From positions 1 to 50,913 of the forward strand of contig NZ_BCVJ01000007.1 of assembly GCF_001591685.1 (NCBI RefSeq): a DNA stretch of 50,913 nucleotides. Reading direction: 5' to 3'. This document shows positions 18,601-28,416 of the stretch, one piece after another. The position numbers and the translations under genes are program-made. Position 1 is the stretch's first letter. Each line of letters begins with the position of its first letter. The notes under the pieces were generated by a model, which did no database searches, was not told where the DNA came from, and worked only from the letters and a program-made list of their open reading frames with translations. Origin of the DNA: Ligilactobacillus murinus DSM 20452 = NBRC 14221 (GTDB lineage Bacteria > Bacillota > Bacilli > Lactobacillales > Lactobacillaceae).

Positions 18601-19280
18601 GTGAAACAGATACGAGAACATACTCCTTACCATTTACTTCTGTCTTGAAGGTAAAAGAAGGCGATTATGTTCACCGTGGTGAAGCCTTGACAGTAGGTTC
18701 GATCGATCCTAAGGAATTGATCAAAGTGCGTGACGTCTTATCAACAGAAAACTACATCTTGCGTGAAGTTCAAAAAGTTTACCGTATGCAAGGGGTAGAA
18801 ATTTCTGATAAGCACGTTGAAGTTATGGCGCGTCAAATGTTGCGTAAAGTTCGTATCATGGATCCAGGTGACACCAACATGTTGCCAGGTACATTGATGG
18901 ATATCAACGACTTTAAGGATAACAACGTTGATACTTTGATCAACGGCGGTATCCCAGCCACAGCACGTCCTGTCCTTCTTGGTATCACCAAGGCTTCCTT
19001 GGAAACAAACAGTTTCTTATCTGCTGCTTCCTTCCAAGAAACAACACGTGTCCTAACTGATGCTGCTATCCGTGGTAAGAACGATCCATTGATCGGTTTG
19101 AAGGAAAATGTTATCATCGGTAAGATCATCCCTGCTGGTACAGGTATGAAGAAGTACCGTGACATTGTTCCTGAAGAAGTAGGTACTGCTTCTGACAGTG
19201 TTTACTCAATTTCCGATGTGGAAAAATCACTTGAAGCAAAAGAAGCGATGGCTGCTGTTAAAGCAGATGATGAAAACTAA
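15609..19280 (+). CDS. rpoC: DNA-directed RNA polymerase subunit beta'
   Basis: The 1223-residue beta' subunit. It has the N-terminal zinc site (CACG, then CDRC), the rudder and bridge regions, the catalytic NADFDGDQM loop with three aspartates that bind Mg, and the second zinc site (CGTDR, then [11 protein letters not shown]). The trigger-loop region (MRTFHTGG) is present. The start is TTG at 15609 behind AAAGGGAGGT. It follows rpoB and ends at a strong terminator. Length is normal for Firmicutes, which lack the large insertions of proteobacteria. Confidence 0.98.
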   Translation: MIDVNKFDSMQIGLASSDKIRSWSYGEVKKPETINYRTLKPEKDGLFDERIFGPTKDWECACGKYKKVSYKGVVCDRCGVEVTRAKVRRERMGHIELAAPVTHIWYFKGIPSRMGLVLDMSPRALEEIIYFASYVVTDGGDTPLERKQLLTEREYREKREEYGDGFKAAMGAEAIRTLLRDVDLERECAELKEELKEATGQKRTRAVRRLDILEAFLNSGNHADWMVMDAIPVIPPDLRPMVQLEGGRFATSDLNDLYRRVINRNNRLKRLLDLNAPGIIVQNEKRMLQEAVDALIDNGRRGRPVTGPGNRPLKSLSHMLKGKQGRFRQNLLGKRVDYSGRSVIDVGPKLKLNQMGIPHEMALELFKPFMMRELTKRGMASNIKNAKRKIDRRDDDIWDVLEDVIKEHPVLLNRAPTLHRLGIQAFEPTLVDGKAMRLHPLACEAYNADFDGDQMAIHVPLSDEAQAEARLLMLAAHHILAPKDGKPIISPSQDMTIGNYYITIEEKDREGEGMIFKDVNEVRTAYQNNYVHLHTRIGLQASSLAAKGTPFTDWQKDRILVTTAGKAIFNEILPEDFPYLNEPTTENLSGKTPDKYFLEPGQDIHEYLAEADLVAPFKSGFLSDIIAQVYKDYKVTATAELLDRMKDLGYYESTKSGLTVGIADVTDLDEKPEIVERAHKEVATVAKQFRRGLITEDERYNRVIAIWNKAKDDIQAKLVEKMDPSNPIQMMSDSGARGNISNFTQLAGMRGLMAAPNGKTMELPVIANFREGLSVMEMFISTHGARKGMTDTALKTADSGYLTRRLVDVAQDVIIRETDCGTDRGLDVTAIREGNEMIEPLYDRILGRYTMKAVKHPETGEVIVPADVMIDETMAQQVVEAGVEMVTIRSAFTCNTRHGVCEHCYGRNMATGDEVEVGEAVGTVAAQSIGEPGTQLTMRTFHTGGVAGDDITQGLPRVQEIFEARNPKGRATITEVTGVIQSVEENPAERTKEVTVQGETDTRTYSLPFTSVLKVKEGDYVHRGEALTVGSIDPKELIKVRDVLSTENYILREVQKVYRMQGVEISDKHVEVMARQMLRKVRIMDPGDTNMLPGTLMDINDFKDNNVDTLINGGIPATARPVLLGITKASLETNSFLSAASFQETTRVLTDAAIRGKNDPLIGLKENVIIGKIIPAGTGMKKYRDIVPEEVGTASDSVYSISDVEKSLEAKEAMAAVKADDEN

Positions 19281-19298
19281 GCATCGCTGATATATTAA

Positions 19299-19332
19299 AA
19301 AAGCATCTCGCGATTTTGCGAGATGCTTTTTG
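19299..19332. terminator. Bidirectional terminator between rpoC and the nucleoside hydrolase gene
   Basis: A perfect 11-bp stem (AAGCATCTCGC and complement) with a 6-base loop, T-run on one side and A-run on the other, so it can stop both rpoBC and the opposing minus-strand gene. Confidence 0.9.
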
Positions 19333-19338
19333 TTTGGG

Positions 19339-20256
19339 CTAATTTTGCATGTTTTGGCTGACCTTATCTAATAACCATTGATTAAAGGCAGCAGTATCAA
19401 TACCTACACAGACTTTAGCATTAGTTTTACCATTATGATAGGCACCACGGATATCAGCTACAGTTTCCCCAACTGCAGGGCCTTCTGTGACGATATCGAC
19501 CCAGTAGTCTTTAGTTTCAAAAGCTTCTGGATGTTCGAGATAAAAGAGCGTTTGGAGATCGTGGATCGCCGTTCCTTTTTCATCATGGTCAAAGTCATGC
19601 CCGATGATATCATGGAGCATTTGGCCAGCACGCCCAAATTGCTTGAGCTTAGCGGTCGTTTCATCACTGATCCGACCAGCAAGCGTAACATCCAGACCGA
19701 CCATAACGAGCGGGATCTGTGAACTATACATGATCTGAGCAGCATGCGGATCAGTAAAGACGTTGAATTCAGCAGCACTAGTCATATTGCCCCGGCCTAA
19801 TGAACCACCCATAGCGATGATCTGCTTGATCTTAGGTTTGATCTCAGGATATTCACGCAGTAAAAGGGCAATGTTGGTATAAGCTCCAGTAGTGATCAAA
19901 GTTATTGGCTCTGCGCTGTTTTTGAGCGTTTCATGTAAAGCTTGGACAGCATGCAAAGTAAGTGGCTTGCTTGTTGGTTCGGGGAAGTCATAGCCTGCCA
20001 TTCCACTTTCACCGTGGATCCGAGCCGCATCCTCGAATTTTTTGATCAATGGATCAGTTGCCCCGGCTGCTACAGGTACGTCTTTGTTGAAAAAGTCGAC
20101 CAGTTTCAAAGCATTTTTAGTCGTTTTATCAACCGTTACATTCCCAGCAACAGTAGTGATCAAAGCAACATCTAGCTGGGGATCGGTCAGGGCAGTTGAG
20201 ATCATCACTGCATCATCGATCCCGGGATCAGTATCTAAAATAATTTTGTGTTTCAT
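19339..20256 (-). CDS. Inosine/uridine-preferring nucleoside hydrolase family protein
   Basis: A 305-residue protein of the IunH/Rih family that splits ribonucleosides into base and ribose for salvage. The N-terminal LDTDPGIDDA is the diagnostic calcium- and ribose-binding loop; other family elements are ITTVAGNV, the LITTGAYTNIALLL helix, MGGS, and AEFNVFTDPHAA. Which nucleosides are preferred cannot be told. Start ATG at 20256 follows GAGGTG; the upstream in-frame start gives ten residues with no ribosome site. It is a single gene with its own promoter and a possible CcpA site. Confidence 0.9.
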   Translation of the reverse strand: MKHKIILDTDPGIDDAVMISTALTDPQLDVALITTVAGNVTVDKTTKNALKLVDFFNKDVPVAAGATDPLIKKFEDAARIHGESGMAGYDFPEPTSKPLTLHAVQALHETLKNSAEPITLITTGAYTNIALLLREYPEIKPKIKQIIAMGGSLGRGNMTSAAEFNVFTDPHAAQIMYSSQIPLVMVGLDVTLAGRISDETTAKLKQFGRAGQMLHDIIGHDFDHDEKGTAIHDLQTLFYLEHPEAFETKDYWVDIVTEGPAVGETVADIRGAYHNGKTNAKVCVGIDTAAFNQWLLDKVSQNMQN

Positions 20257-20284
20257 CAATAATTCACCTCTATATAAAAATATC

Positions 20285-20320
20285 ATTATACACTATAAAT
20301 TATAATTGAAACCGCTTGAT
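20285..20320 (-). promoter_or_regulatory. Promoter with possible cre (CcpA) site of the nucleoside hydrolase
   Basis: On the minus strand a TATAAT box (20285-20290) sits 17 bases from a weak -35. The -35 is overlapped by TGAAACCGCTTGAT (20307-20320, plus-strand reading), which matches the first half of the cre consensus but not its last three bases. Carbon-source control would suit a ribose-releasing enzyme. Confidence 0.4.
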
Positions 20321-20353
20321 TTTACTTGGATCGACCCTTGGCCTTAACTTTTT

Positions 20354-21031
20354 TTAAAATTTAGCCCAATTTAAAGCAACAGGCAAACTCAAAAGATACC
20401 CTAAAGACAGAAAGGGGACAAAGGGAAGTGCATGTTGTTTAGTGTATTTGACATAGATGAGTGCGGCTAGACTAGCGATAAATAAAATGCTAGCCAAAGT
20501 TTGATCGCCTAGTGTTATCCCTAAGACTAAAATAACAAAGGTATCACCATAACCAAGTTTTTTAGTCCAATTTGCCCACAAGAGTACACCTAATAAAACG
20601 ACTTGAGTAAAAGAAAGTTGCAAGGGAGCAAGTGTTAGTAGGCCAATGGCACCCAATACCAATAGGTAAAGAGAAATAGTCGTATCTTGCCAATCTTCTA
20701 GACTCAAGCAGAGAAGCCAAAAACTCGTCAAAATGAAATTAGGCCAGATCTCCCATGGTAAAAAATAGCAGATACTGCCCAATAATAGACCAAAACCTAA
20801 TTCGATGTAGGTGCTAAAGGGTGAGATCTTTTGGTGGCAAAAATGACAATGCCCTTTTTGTAAAACATAACCTAAAACAGGGATCAGTTGCCACCAAGTC
20901 AAGTTATGCTGGCAAGTTTCACAAAAAGAATGCGGGTGGAGCAATGAATAGTGGTATTTAGAGCGGTAAGCTAGGCAAGTCGCAAATGACCCCAGGCATA
21001 AACCTAAGATAATTATCAGTGTGATCAGCAT
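20354..21031 (-). CDS. Prepilin peptidase (A24 family), ComC-like
   Basis: A 225-residue membrane aspartic peptidase that cleaves and may N-methylate type-4 prepilin-like proteins, in Gram-positive bacteria the ComG pseudopilins of DNA uptake. Residues 1-17 form the first membrane helix. The cytosolic loop has the four-cysteine site (C37-x2-C40 and C62-x2-C65); catalytic aspartates lie in SLEDWQD and in GYGDTF, in place of the usual GxGDxK. Six or so further membrane helices follow. Start ATG 21031 follows GAGG. No comG genes lie near it. Confidence 0.88.
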   Translation of the reverse strand: MLITLIIILGLCLGSFATCLAYRSKYHYSLLHPHSFCETCQHNLTWWQLIPVLGYVLQKGHCHFCHQKISPFSTYIELGFGLLLGSICYFLPWEIWPNFILTSFWLLCLSLEDWQDTTISLYLLVLGAIGLLTLAPLQLSFTQVVLLGVLLWANWTKKLGYGDTFVILVLGITLGDQTLASILFIASLAALIYVKYTKQHALPFVPFLSLGYLLSLPVALNWAKF

Positions 21032-21102
21032 ATAATATCCCTCCTCACTTTATAGATACGCAAAACCTTTGAAAAAAATTGTGCATAATTTGAAAATATT
21101 AT

Positions 21103-21131
21103 TTGACATCCCTTGTTTAAACGTGTTACTC
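21103..21131 (+). promoter_or_regulatory. Promoter of the rpsL-rpsG-fusA (str) operon
   Basis: TTGACA at 21103 with a 17-base spacer to TTACTC at 21126. The -35 is consensus; the -10 is weak. The position 190 bases before rpsL leaves room for the leader. Confidence 0.65.
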
Positions 21132-21160
21132 TGTAAAAGGTGCTTTATGTGAACAGTTCT

Positions 21161-21243
21161 CTTGGGGATCAGCCCAAGATCGTGCTGGCTGTGAGCAAGT
21201 TAGCACACATTTAAACGACGTACATCGGGACGTTATTTTTTTA
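21161..21243 (+). promoter_or_regulatory. Structured rpsL leader
   Basis: Two hairpins are visible: CTTGGG/CCCAAG (21161-21178) and GTGCT/AGCAC (21182-21206). A weak AACG/CGTT stem then leads into ATTTTTTTATTT, which could act as an attenuator. No ligand or protein site is identified. Confidence 0.45.
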
Positions 21244-21317
21244 TTTATAAAAAAGAAACTCCTGGATGTGTGTACTTAAAAATAATACATGAGACAAGGA
21301 AGGAGGAAGCTTTAGAT

Positions 21318-21731
21318 ATGCCTACAATTAACCAATTAGTTCGTAAGGGCCGTAAGTCTAAAGGTTCAAAATCTAATTCCCCAGCTTTAAACTTTGGGTA
21401 TAACAGTTACAAGAAAGTACAAACAAACAATCCTGCTCCTCAAAAACGCGGGGTTGCAACTCGTGTCGGTACAATGACACCTAAGAAACCTAACTCTGCT
21501 TTACGTAAGTATGCTCGTGTTCGTTTGTCTAACTTGATCGAAGTTACAGCATACATCCCAGGTATCGGCCACAACTTGCAAGAACACAGTGTTGTGCTTA
21601 TCCGTGGTGGTCGTGTAAAAGACTTACCAGGGGTTCGTTACCATATCGTTCGTGGTGCTTTAGATACAGCCGGTGTTGACGGTCGTATGCAAAGTCGCTC
21701 CAAGTATGGTGCTAAGAAACCTAAGAAATAA
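21318..21731 (+). CDS. rpsL: 30S ribosomal protein S12 (uS12)
   Basis: The 137-residue decoding-site protein of the small subunit and streptomycin-resistance locus. The streptomycin-region sequences are wild type in form: [11 protein letters not shown] with the key lysine, and [15 protein letters not shown] basic N-terminal extension starts [13 protein letters not shown] choose ATG 21318 behind GGAGGAAGC; the upstream in-frame ATG at 21270 would add 16 residues not seen in the family. First gene of the str operon. Confidence 0.97.
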   Translation: MPTINQLVRKGRKSKGSKSNSPALNFGYNSYKKVQTNNPAPQKRGVATRVGTMTPKKPNSALRKYARVRLSNLIEVTAYIPGIGHNLQEHSVVLIRGGRVKDLPGVRYHIVRGALDTAGVDGRMQSRSKYGAKKPKK

Positions 21732-21799
21732 TTAAACATAAATAACTAAAAAATACTTAATTACGAAGAAGTAGCTAGAATTTGAGGAGGTCATTTTAG

Positions 21800-22270
21800 A
21801 TGCCAAGAAAAGGTGCCGTTGCAAAACGCGAAGTGCTCCCAGATCCAATTTACAACTCAAAATTGGTTACACGCTTGATCAACCGTTTGATGTTAGACGG
21901 TAAGCGCGGGACTGCATCAAAAATTTTATACGAATCTTTTGATATTATTAAGGAACAAACAGGTAATGATCCATTAGAAGTGTTCGAAGAAGCAATGAAG
22001 AACATCATGCCTGTTTTGGAAGTTAAAGCTCGCCGTGTTGGTGGTTCTAACTACCAAGTTCCGATCGAAGTTCGTCCAGAACGTCGTACAACATTAGGTT
22101 TGCGTTGGTTAGTTAACTACTCACGTTTACGTGGGGAACACACAATGCCAGAACGCTTAGCTAAAGAAATTATGGACGCTGCTAACAATACAGGTGCATC
22201 AGTTAAGAAGCGCGAAGATACACACAAGATGGCAGAAGCCAACCGCGCATTTGCACACTATCGCTGGTAA
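21800..22270 (+). CDS. rpsG: 30S ribosomal protein S7 (uS7)
   Basis: The 156-residue head-assembly protein that binds the 3' domain of 16S rRNA near the E site. It begins [16 protein letters not shown] and has the conserved [16 protein letters not shown] helix. The start is ATG at 21800 after GGAGGTC. It lies 68 bases after rpsL. A hairpin after its stop separates it from fusA. Confidence 0.97.
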   Translation: MPRKGAVAKREVLPDPIYNSKLVTRLINRLMLDGKRGTASKILYESFDIIKEQTGNDPLEVFEEAMKNIMPVLEVKARRVGGSNYQVPIEVRPERRTTLGLRWLVNYSRLRGEHTMPERLAKEIMDAANNTGASVKKREDTHKMAEANRAFAHYRW

Positions 22271-22277
22271 TTTTAGG

Positions 22278-22327
22278 ATGACTATTATATGATTTAGATA
22301 GGTAAATCTTATAGTAGTCATTTTTTT
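22278..22327 (+). terminator. Hairpin with T-run between rpsG and fusA (attenuator-like)
   Basis: ATGACTATTATATGATTT pairs imperfectly with the following arm ending TAGTAGTCAT, and a T-run follows. As fusA has no clear promoter after it, I read it as a partial terminator that lowers fusA transcription relative to rpsL and rpsG. Confidence 0.65.
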
Positions 22328-22373
22328 GAAAAAAGAACTACAATCTTTATTTTTGGAAGGAGAGAAATCTCAA

Positions 22374-24464
22374 ATGGCAAACAAGCGTGAATTCCCATTG
22401 GAAAAAACACGTAACATCGGGATCGTTGCTCATATCGATGCTGGTAAAACAACAACGACTGAACGTATCTTGTATTATACAGGTAAGATCCACAAGATCG
22501 GTGAAACACACGATGGTGCTTCACAAATGGACTGGATGGAACAAGAACAAGAACGTGGTATCACGATCACATCTGCTGCTACAACAGCGCAATGGAAGGA
22601 CAACCGGATCAACATCATCGACACCCCAGGACACGTTGACTTTACTGTCGAAGTAGAACGTTCATTACGTGTTCTTGACGGTGCGGTAGTTGTTTTGGAT
22701 GCTCAATCTGGTGTAGAACCACAAACAGAAAACGTATGGCGTCAAGCTACAACATACGGTGTTCCACGTATCGTATTCATCAACAAGATGGACAAGATCG
22801 GTGCTAACTTTGACTACTCTGTAAGCACGATCAAGGACCGTTTGCAAGCAAACCCATTGCCAGTTCAAATGCCTATCGGTGCTGAAGATCAATTCGAAGG
22901 TGTTATCGACTTGGTTGAAATGCAAGCTGACCTTTACGATGAAGATGCTTCCGGTGCTAGCTGGGAAACTGTGCCAGTTCCAGAAGAATACTTAGAAGAA
23001 GCACAAACTCGCCGTGAAGAAATGATCGAAGCATTAGCTGATGTTAATGAAGACATCATGGAAAAATACCTTGGTGGGGAAGAAATCTCTAAAGAAGAGA
23101 TCAAGAAAGCTATTCGTCAAGCTACACTTAGCTTAGATGTATACCCTGTTTTTGCTGGTTCTGCCTTCAAGAACAAAGGTGTTCAAATGATGCTTGATGG
23201 TGTTAATGATTACTTACCATCTCCATTAGATGTTAAGCCATATAACGCTACAAACCCAGATACAGACGAAGTTGTTGAACTTGTTGCTGATGATGACAAG
23301 CCATTTGCTGGTTTAGCATTTAAGATCGCAACTGACCCATTCGTTGGTCGTTTGACATTCTTCCGTGTTTACACAGGTACTTTAGAAGCTGGTTCATACG
23401 TCTTGAACGCTACAAAAGGCAAGCGTGAACGTGTAGGTCGTTTATTGCAAATGCACTCTAACCACCGTAACGAGATCGCTGAAGTATTCTCTGGTGATAT
23501 TGCTGCTGCTATCGGTTTGAAGGACACAACAACAGGTGACTCCTTGACAGATCCTAAGCACCCATTGATCCTTGAATCCATGGAATTCCCAGAACCAGTT
23601 ATCCAAGTTTCTGTGGAACCAAAATCCAAAGCTGACCAAGATAAGATGGACGTTGCTTTACAAAAACTTGCTGAAGAAGATCCTACATTCAAGGCTGAAA
23701 CAAACCCAGAAACAGGCGAAACATTGATCGCTGGTATGGGTGAGTTGCACTTGGATATCATCGTTGATCGTATGAAGCGTGAATTCCACGTTGAAGCTAC
23801 TGTTGGTGAACCACAAGTTGCTTACCGTGAAACATTTACAAAACAAGTACAATCACAAGGTAAGTTCGTTCGCCAATCTGGTGGTAAAGGTCAATACGGT
23901 GACGTTTGGATCGAATTTACACCAAACGAAGAAGGTAAAGGCTTCGAATTCGAAAATGCTATCGTCGGTGGTGTTGTTCCTCGTGAATACATCCCTTCAG
24001 TAGAACAAGGTTTGAAGGAAGCTATGCAAAATGGTGTCTTGGCTGGTTACCCATTGATCGACGTTAAGGCTAAGTTATATGATGGTAGCTACCACGATGT
24101 TGACTCCTCTGAAGCTGCATTTAAGGTTGCTGCATCACTTTCCTTGCGTAACGCTGCATCCAAGGCTGGCGCTGTAATTCTTGAACCTATCATGAAGGTT
24201 GAAGTTGTTGCTCCAGAAGATAACTTGGGTGACGTTATGGGTCACGTAACAGCTCGTCGTGGCCGTGTTGAAGGTATGGAAGCTCGCGGTAACGCACAAG
24301 TTGTTAACGCATTTGTTCCATTGTCCGAAATGTTCGGTTACGCAACAACATTGCGTTCTGCAACACAAGGTCGTGGTACATTTACAATGACAATGGATCA
24401 CTACGAACCAGTGCCAAAGGCTATCCAAGAAGAAATCATCAAGAAAAACGGCGGCAACGCTTAA
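22374..24464 (+). CDS. fusA: Elongation factor G
   Basis: The 696-residue GTPase that drives translocation. G-domain motifs: [10 protein letters not shown] (P-loop), DTPGHVDF (G3), NKMD (G4), and the RGITI switch I. Domains II-V follow, with [15 protein letters not shown] in domain IV and [15 protein letters not shown] in domain V. I start at ATG 22374 ([16 protein letters not shown]); the in-frame ORF from 22326 covers the upstream ribosome site GGAAGGAGAG. No tuf gene follows, unlike many bacteria but usual for lactobacilli. Confidence 0.97.
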   Translation: MANKREFPLEKTRNIGIVAHIDAGKTTTTERILYYTGKIHKIGETHDGASQMDWMEQEQERGITITSAATTAQWKDNRINIIDTPGHVDFTVEVERSLRVLDGAVVVLDAQSGVEPQTENVWRQATTYGVPRIVFINKMDKIGANFDYSVSTIKDRLQANPLPVQMPIGAEDQFEGVIDLVEMQADLYDEDASGASWETVPVPEEYLEEAQTRREEMIEALADVNEDIMEKYLGGEEISKEEIKKAIRQATLSLDVYPVFAGSAFKNKGVQMMLDGVNDYLPSPLDVKPYNATNPDTDEVVELVADDDKPFAGLAFKIATDPFVGRLTFFRVYTGTLEAGSYVLNATKGKRERVGRLLQMHSNHRNEIAEVFSGDIAAAIGLKDTTTGDSLTDPKHPLILESMEFPEPVIQVSVEPKSKADQDKMDVALQKLAEEDPTFKAETNPETGETLIAGMGELHLDIIVDRMKREFHVEATVGEPQVAYRETFTKQVQSQGKFVRQSGGKGQYGDVWIEFTPNEEGKGFEFENAIVGGVVPREYIPSVEQGLKEAMQNGVLAGYPLIDVKAKLYDGSYHDVDSSEAAFKVAASLSLRNAASKAGAVILEPIMKVEVVAPEDNLGDVMGHVTARRGRVEGMEARGNAQVVNAFVPLSEMFGYATTLRSATQGRGTFTMTMDHYEPVPKAIQEEIIKKNGGNA

Positions 24465-24483
24465 TTATAATTGATGGTATAAG

Positions 24484-24517
24484 AAAAGACCGTTGGGGTT
24501 ATCCCAGCGGTCTTTTT
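24484..24517 (+). terminator. Terminator of the str operon
   Basis: GACCGTTGGG pairs with CCCAGCGGTC (one G-U) around a 5-base loop, with A-run before and T-run after; it may also serve the opposing esterase gene. Confidence 0.9.
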
Positions 24518-24530
24518 GTGATACATAAGA

Positions 24531-25391
24531 TCAACTTTCTAAATAGGCGATCATTTTATCGAAGTTGTTCTCCATATCGGCAGTTCCTACTTGATAGAGT
24601 TCATCGAGTTTTTTGACGTTATGTTCTAAACGGCCAACTTTAACAGGTTTTTCTGGTGCTAAAACAAAGATCTTATTGTCTTTTTCTAACTGGTTCAAAG
24701 TTTCGACCGACTTATTGTAATTTTCTGGTCGTGCGATCGCAGCCTTGACAAAGTTAGGATAAGTTTTGAAATGGCGGTGATAGATCTTTTGTAAGGCAAA
24801 GCTAGTTGGTTTTTTGCGGTAATCTCGCATTCTAGTTCTGACGACCACGATTTTATCAAAACCAGCTTGTTGGGCTAGGTCATAAGGTATCGAATCAGCG
24901 ATCCCGCCGTCTAGACATAATCCCTTGGCCGTTTGGACTGGTTTTGAGATAAAAGGCATAGAAGATGAAGCTTCTAAAGCATTTATAAATGGTTTACCTG
25001 GTTTTGGCTTGTTGAAAGTAACGGCTTTTCCACTTGTCAATTCAGTCGCTACGACCACAAAATTAGTTTCTGAGCGTTCGTATGCTTTTGCATCAAAGTT
25101 ATGCCAAGTTGGTCCATGATCTGCGAATAAGAAATCAAGGTTGATGATGCTTTCTTTTTTGAGCACATTAGCCATTGAGATGTATTCTTTGTCATCACGG
25201 TATTTAGTATTGATATTGTAAGTTCGCTTGTATTGTTTGGAAACATAATTAGCACCACTCAAAGAGCCCGCTGAAACACCGATCACGGTTTTAAATTGAA
25301 TATCTTTTTTTAGTAAGACATCAAGGATGCCCGAAGTGTAGAGTCCACGCATGGCGCCACCTTCAAGCACTAGTGCTGCATTATAGTACAT
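24531..25391 (-). CDS. Patatin-like phospholipase/esterase (YjjU-type)
   Basis: A 286-residue lipid acyl hydrolase. It has the glycine-rich oxyanion motif GGAMRG (residues 11-16), the nucleophile elbow G-V-S-A-G with Ser40, and the catalytic Asp161 in LDGG; together these make the Ser-Asp dyad of the patatin fold. There is no signal peptide, so it is cytosolic or peripheral. Substrates (phospholipid, lysolipid) are not evident. I choose the inner ATG (25391, MYYNAALVLEGG) because GAGAAGG precedes it by about 9 bases and the family starts there; the longer ORF adds 21 basic residues. Single gene on the minus strand. Confidence 0.87.
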   Translation of the reverse strand: MYYNAALVLEGGAMRGLYTSGILDVLLKKDIQFKTVIGVSAGSLSGANYVSKQYKRTYNINTKYRDDKEYISMANVLKKESIINLDFLFADHGPTWHNFDAKAYERSETNFVVVATELTSGKAVTFNKPKPGKPFINALEASSSMPFISKPVQTAKGLCLDGGIADSIPYDLAQQAGFDKIVVVRTRMRDYRKKPTSFALQKIYHRHFKTYPNFVKAAIARPENYNKSVETLNQLEKDNKIFVLAPEKPVKVGRLEHNVKKLDELYQVGTADMENNFDKMIAYLES

Positions 25392-25628
25392 AATTAATGA
25401 CCTTCTCTCTTCTTGGTACAACCTAATTTTAAGAAGTTTAAGTTTTTTGTGCAAGGTAAAAGGAAAAATTTGAACTAAATGCTTAAAAATACTATAAATG
25501 ATAAGAGGCTAAATAATAAGTAAAAGAAGATGTGTGCATATACAAGCAAAAACGACTTGACCGCAGAGCAATTCCACGATCAAGCCGCCTTATATTTGAC
25601 AGATCCAGTGCCACTAGCATCTTTATTT

Positions 25629-26177
25629 TTAGTACACTTTTGCACCTAAAGAATTTTCGAAATGACGTAAAGCCCAATCATGCCCGATTTGGTCAAAGCT
25701 AGCCACGGCGTTTTTAGGGATCTCAAGGGCATAGTTTAAGTCGTAAGCATCCACGGCGGTATGCAAGACGCAAATGTCGGTGCAGACCCCAGTCAAACAG
25801 AGCGTATCGATCTTATGAGTACGTAAAAAGTTATCCAAGCCCGTATTTTGGAAGCTGGAATACCGATCTTTAGAGTATTGCCAGACCAATTCGTTAGCTT
25901 GATTATTTTGGTACCACTTTGCCAGTTTACCGTAAAGCTGGTGTCCCCAGGTTTTTTCTATATTATGTGGGGGGAATAATTTACTTTCAGGATGGTACTT
26001 ATCATTTAACTGATGTGTGTCGGTCGGTAAGATAACATAGTCACCGTTAGCTAGATAGGTATCAGCTAATTTTAAGATAGGCTCTTCGATAGCTTGACCG
26101 GGCTCTTTACAAGAGAGTGTGCCGTTATCAGCGATAAAGTCGTTAGTGTAATCAATAATAAGTAGAGCTTTTTTCAT
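25629..26177 (-). CDS. Isochorismatase-family hydrolase, nicotinamidase-like
   Basis: A 182-residue cysteine hydrolase of the PncA type (nicotinamide to nicotinate in NAD salvage). The catalytic triad is visible: Asp9 in IIDY, Lys103 in YSKDR, and Cys136 in GVCTDIC. The metal-binding set Asp53, His55, and His71 (or His62) lies in DTHQLNDKYHPE and the following residues, which favours nicotinamidase over other isochorismatases. Start ATG 26177 follows GAGGT; the longer ORF to 26342 runs through AT-rich non-coding sequence. Divergent from the S10 operon. Confidence 0.85.
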   Translation of the reverse strand: MKKALLIIDYTNDFIADNGTLSCKEPGQAIEEPILKLADTYLANGDYVILPTDTHQLNDKYHPESKLFPPHNIEKTWGHQLYGKLAKWYQNNQANELVWQYSKDRYSSFQNTGLDNFLRTHKIDTLCLTGVCTDICVLHTAVDAYDLNYALEIPKNAVASFDQIGHDWALRHFENSLGAKVY

Positions 26178-26282
26178 GTTAAGATACCTCGAATATATTT
26201 TCTTACTATAATAGAAGAAAAGTGATCTAATTGTAAAGTAAAAAACAAATACCGCTTTCACGAAAATATTTTCAAAAAATAC

Positions 26283-26311
26283 TTGATTTGTGTTTTTGTT
26301 TGTAATAATAT
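26283..26311 (+). promoter_or_regulatory. Promoter of the S10-spc-alpha super-operon
   Basis: TTGATT at 26283 and TAATAT at 26306 with a 17-base spacer, followed by a hairpin at 26318-26340. Confidence 0.6.
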
Positions 26312-26317
26312 AGAAAA

Positions 26318-26434
26318 GTACTTGTGCAAGGGACAAGTGCATAATTCAGTTGTTTTATATTTTAAATGAGCTATGATGTGAAAGGTTGCGACACACCCGG
26401 GAGCTTTGCCACAGGCGTGACGGGAATTTTCACG
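26318..26434 (+). promoter_or_regulatory. Structured leader of rpsJ
   Basis: An 8-bp hairpin (GTACTTGT with ACAAGTGC, 26318-26340) begins the transcript. Further on CCCG (26396-26399) can pair with CGGG (26421-26424), crossing CGTGA (26416) with TCACG (26430); these are mutually exclusive or a pseudoknot. The pattern suggests a switching or protein-binding leader, as ribosomal operons often have. Confidence 0.5.
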
Positions 26435-26475
26435 GAGCTAGTCTTATTTTTAAAATAGACGAGGGAGGTAACATA

Positions 26476-26784
26476 ATGGCAAAACAAAAAATTCGTATTC
26501 GTTTGAAAGCATACGAACACCGCATTTTAGATCAATCCGCTGACAAGATCGTGGAAACAGCTAAGAGAACAGGTGCTCAAATTTCCGGTCCTATTCCGTT
26601 GCCAACGGAACGTACAATTTACACGGTTATTCGTTCACCACACAAATACAAAGATTCTCGTGAACAATTTGAAATGCGCACACATAAGCGTTTGATCGAT
26701 ATCGTAAATCCTACACCAAAGACAGTTGATTCATTGATGAAACTTGACTTACCATCTGGTGTTGATATCGAAATCAAATTATAA
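26476..26784 (+). CDS. rpsJ: 30S ribosomal protein S10 (uS10, NusE)
   Basis: The 102-residue head protein of the 30S subunit, also NusE of transcription antitermination through NusB. It begins [20 protein letters not shown] and has the conserved GPIPLPT loop and the HKRLIDI strand. I start at ATG 26476 behind GGGAGGT; the longer ORF opening at 26386 crosses the leader. It opens the S10 cluster. Confidence 0.97.
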   Translation: MAKQKIRIRLKAYEHRILDQSADKIVETAKRTGAQISGPIPLPTERTIYTVIRSPHKYKDSREQFEMRTHKRLIDIVNPTPKTVDSLMKLDLPSGVDIEIKL

Positions 26785-26825
26785 TAAATTACATTAAACT
26801 ATAAAAATTAATTGGAGGTGTACTC

Positions 26826-27449
26826 ATGACCACTAAAGGAATCTTAGGCAAAAAAGTAGGTATGACACAAGTCTTCACTGAAAACGGCGAATTAGTTCCT
26901 GTAACAGTTGTTGAAGTTGGTTCTAACGTTGTATTACAAGTTAAAACAGTTGAAAACGACGGTTACGAAGCTGTTCAATTAGGTTTTGATGACCAACGTG
27001 AAGTGAATGCTAACAAACCTGCTAAGGGTCATGCAGCAAAAGCAAATACTGCTCCTAAGCGCTTCGTTCGTGAAATCCGCGATGTTGAGCTTGGAGAATA
27101 CAAAGTCGGTGACGAAATCAAGGCAGACTTGTTCGAAGCAGGCGACATCGTAGACGTAACAGGTACGTCCAAGGGACATGGTTTCCAAGGTAACATCAAA
27201 CGTTGGGGTCAAAGTCGTGGACCAATGGCTCACGGTTCCCGTTACCACCGTCGACCAGGTTCGATGGGTGTTATCATCAACCGTGTTATGAAAGGTAAGT
27301 TATTACCAGGACGTATGGGTGGCAAACGAGTTACGATCCAAAACTTGGAAATCGTTAAAGCTGATACAGAAAACGGCGTACTTTTGATCAAGGGTAACGT
27401 ACCAGGCGCTAACAAGTCATTCGTTACAATTAAGAGTACAGTTAAATAA
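26826..27449 (+). CDS. rplC: 50S ribosomal protein L3 (uL3)
   Basis: The 207-residue early-assembly protein, whose loop reaches the peptidyl transferase centre. The N-terminal [13 protein letters not shown] is diagnostic; the central loop is seen as [14 protein letters not shown]. Start ATG after TGGAGGTG, 41 bases after rpsJ. Confidence 0.97.
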   Translation: MTTKGILGKKVGMTQVFTENGELVPVTVVEVGSNVVLQVKTVENDGYEAVQLGFDDQREVNANKPAKGHAAKANTAPKRFVREIRDVELGEYKVGDEIKADLFEAGDIVDVTGTSKGHGFQGNIKRWGQSRGPMAHGSRYHRRPGSMGVIINRVMKGKLLPGRMGGKRVTIQNLEIVKADTENGVLLIKGNVPGANKSFVTIKSTVK

Positions 27450-27474
27450 TTAGAGGAAGGGAGGAAAAATACAC

Positions 27475-28098
27475 ATGCCTACAGTAGCATTATTTAATCA
27501 AGACGGTACACAAAACGGCGATGTTCAATTGAACGATGCAGTTTTTGGTATCGAACCAAATGAAAGTGTTGTTTTTGATGCTGTGATCATGCAACGTGCA
27601 TCACTTCGTCAAGGTACACACGCAGTTAAGAACAGAAGTGCTGTTCGCGGTGGTGGTCGTAAGCCATGGCGTCAAAAGGGTACAGGTCGTGCTCGCCAAG
27701 GTTCTATCCGCTCACCACAATGGGTTGGTGGTGGTACCGTATTCGGTCCTACACCTCGCTCATATGCTTACAAGCTTCCACGTAAAGTGCGTCGCTTGGC
27801 TATCCGCTCCGTCCTTTCTCAAAAGGTATTGGACAATAGCTTGGTAGTTGTTGAAACATTGAACTTCGACGCTCCAAAGACAAAAGCATTTGCAGAAGTT
27901 TTGAACAACTTAGATGTTAAATCCAAAGTTTTAGTAGTTCTTGAAGATGACAACGAAAAAGCTGCATTAGCTGCACGTAACTTAGCTAACGTAACAGTTA
28001 TCCCAGCTAAAGGCTTGAACGTATTAGACGTCGTAAACAGCGACAAGATGGTCATCACAAAAGGAGCTCTTTCTCAAGTAGAGGAGGTTCTTGCATAA
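27475..28098 (+). CDS. rplD: 50S ribosomal protein L4 (uL4)
   Basis: A 207-residue protein lining the exit tunnel. The extended tunnel loop (around [18 protein letters not shown]) has no change that would suggest macrolide resistance to the eye. Start ATG behind GGGAGG. In E. coli L4 autoregulates this operon; whether that holds here is not visible. Confidence 0.97.
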   Translation: MPTVALFNQDGTQNGDVQLNDAVFGIEPNESVVFDAVIMQRASLRQGTHAVKNRSAVRGGGRKPWRQKGTGRARQGSIRSPQWVGGGTVFGPTPRSYAYKLPRKVRRLAIRSVLSQKVLDNSLVVVETLNFDAPKTKAFAEVLNNLDVKSKVLVVLEDDNEKAALAARNLANVTVIPAKGLNVLDVVNSDKMVITKGALSQVEEVLA

Positions 28099-28385
28099 TG
28101 GAATCACGCGATGTAATCTTACGTCCTATCATCACAGAAGCTTCTATGAATGAAATGGACAACAAACGCTACACATTTGAAGTTGACTTACGTGCTAACA
28201 AGACACAAGTTAAAGATGCTGTTGAAGACATCTTTGAAGTTGAAGTTGCTAAAGTTAACATCATGAACGTTAAAGGTAAAAAGAAACGCATGGGTCGTTA
28301 CGAAGGCTACACACGTAAGCGTCGTAAAGCTATCGTTACTTTGAAACCAGAATCAAAAGATATTCAATTATTCAACGAAGAATAA
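28098..28385 (+). CDS. rplW: 50S ribosomal protein L23 (uL23)
   Basis: A 95-residue protein at the tunnel exit that docks trigger factor and SRP. It begins [17 protein letters not shown], with a basic [17 protein letters not shown] loop. Its ATG overlaps the rplD stop by one base (TAATG), so it is translationally coupled. Confidence 0.97.
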   Translation: MESRDVILRPIITEASMNEMDNKRYTFEVDLRANKTQVKDAVEDIFEVEVAKVNIMNVKGKKKRMGRYEGYTRKRRKAIVTLKPESKDIQLFNEE

Positions 28386-28416
28386 AATTTTAAATTAATC
28401 ATAGGAGGGAAATATA

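Noticed and set aside
18220-18648. Plus-strand 142-codon ORF within rpoC
   Set aside because: Out-of-frame shadow of rpoC with no initiation signal.
25492-25677. Minus-strand 61-codon ORF between the esterase and nicotinamidase genes
   Set aside because: Overlaps the 3' end of the nicotinamidase gene in another frame and has no ribosome site.
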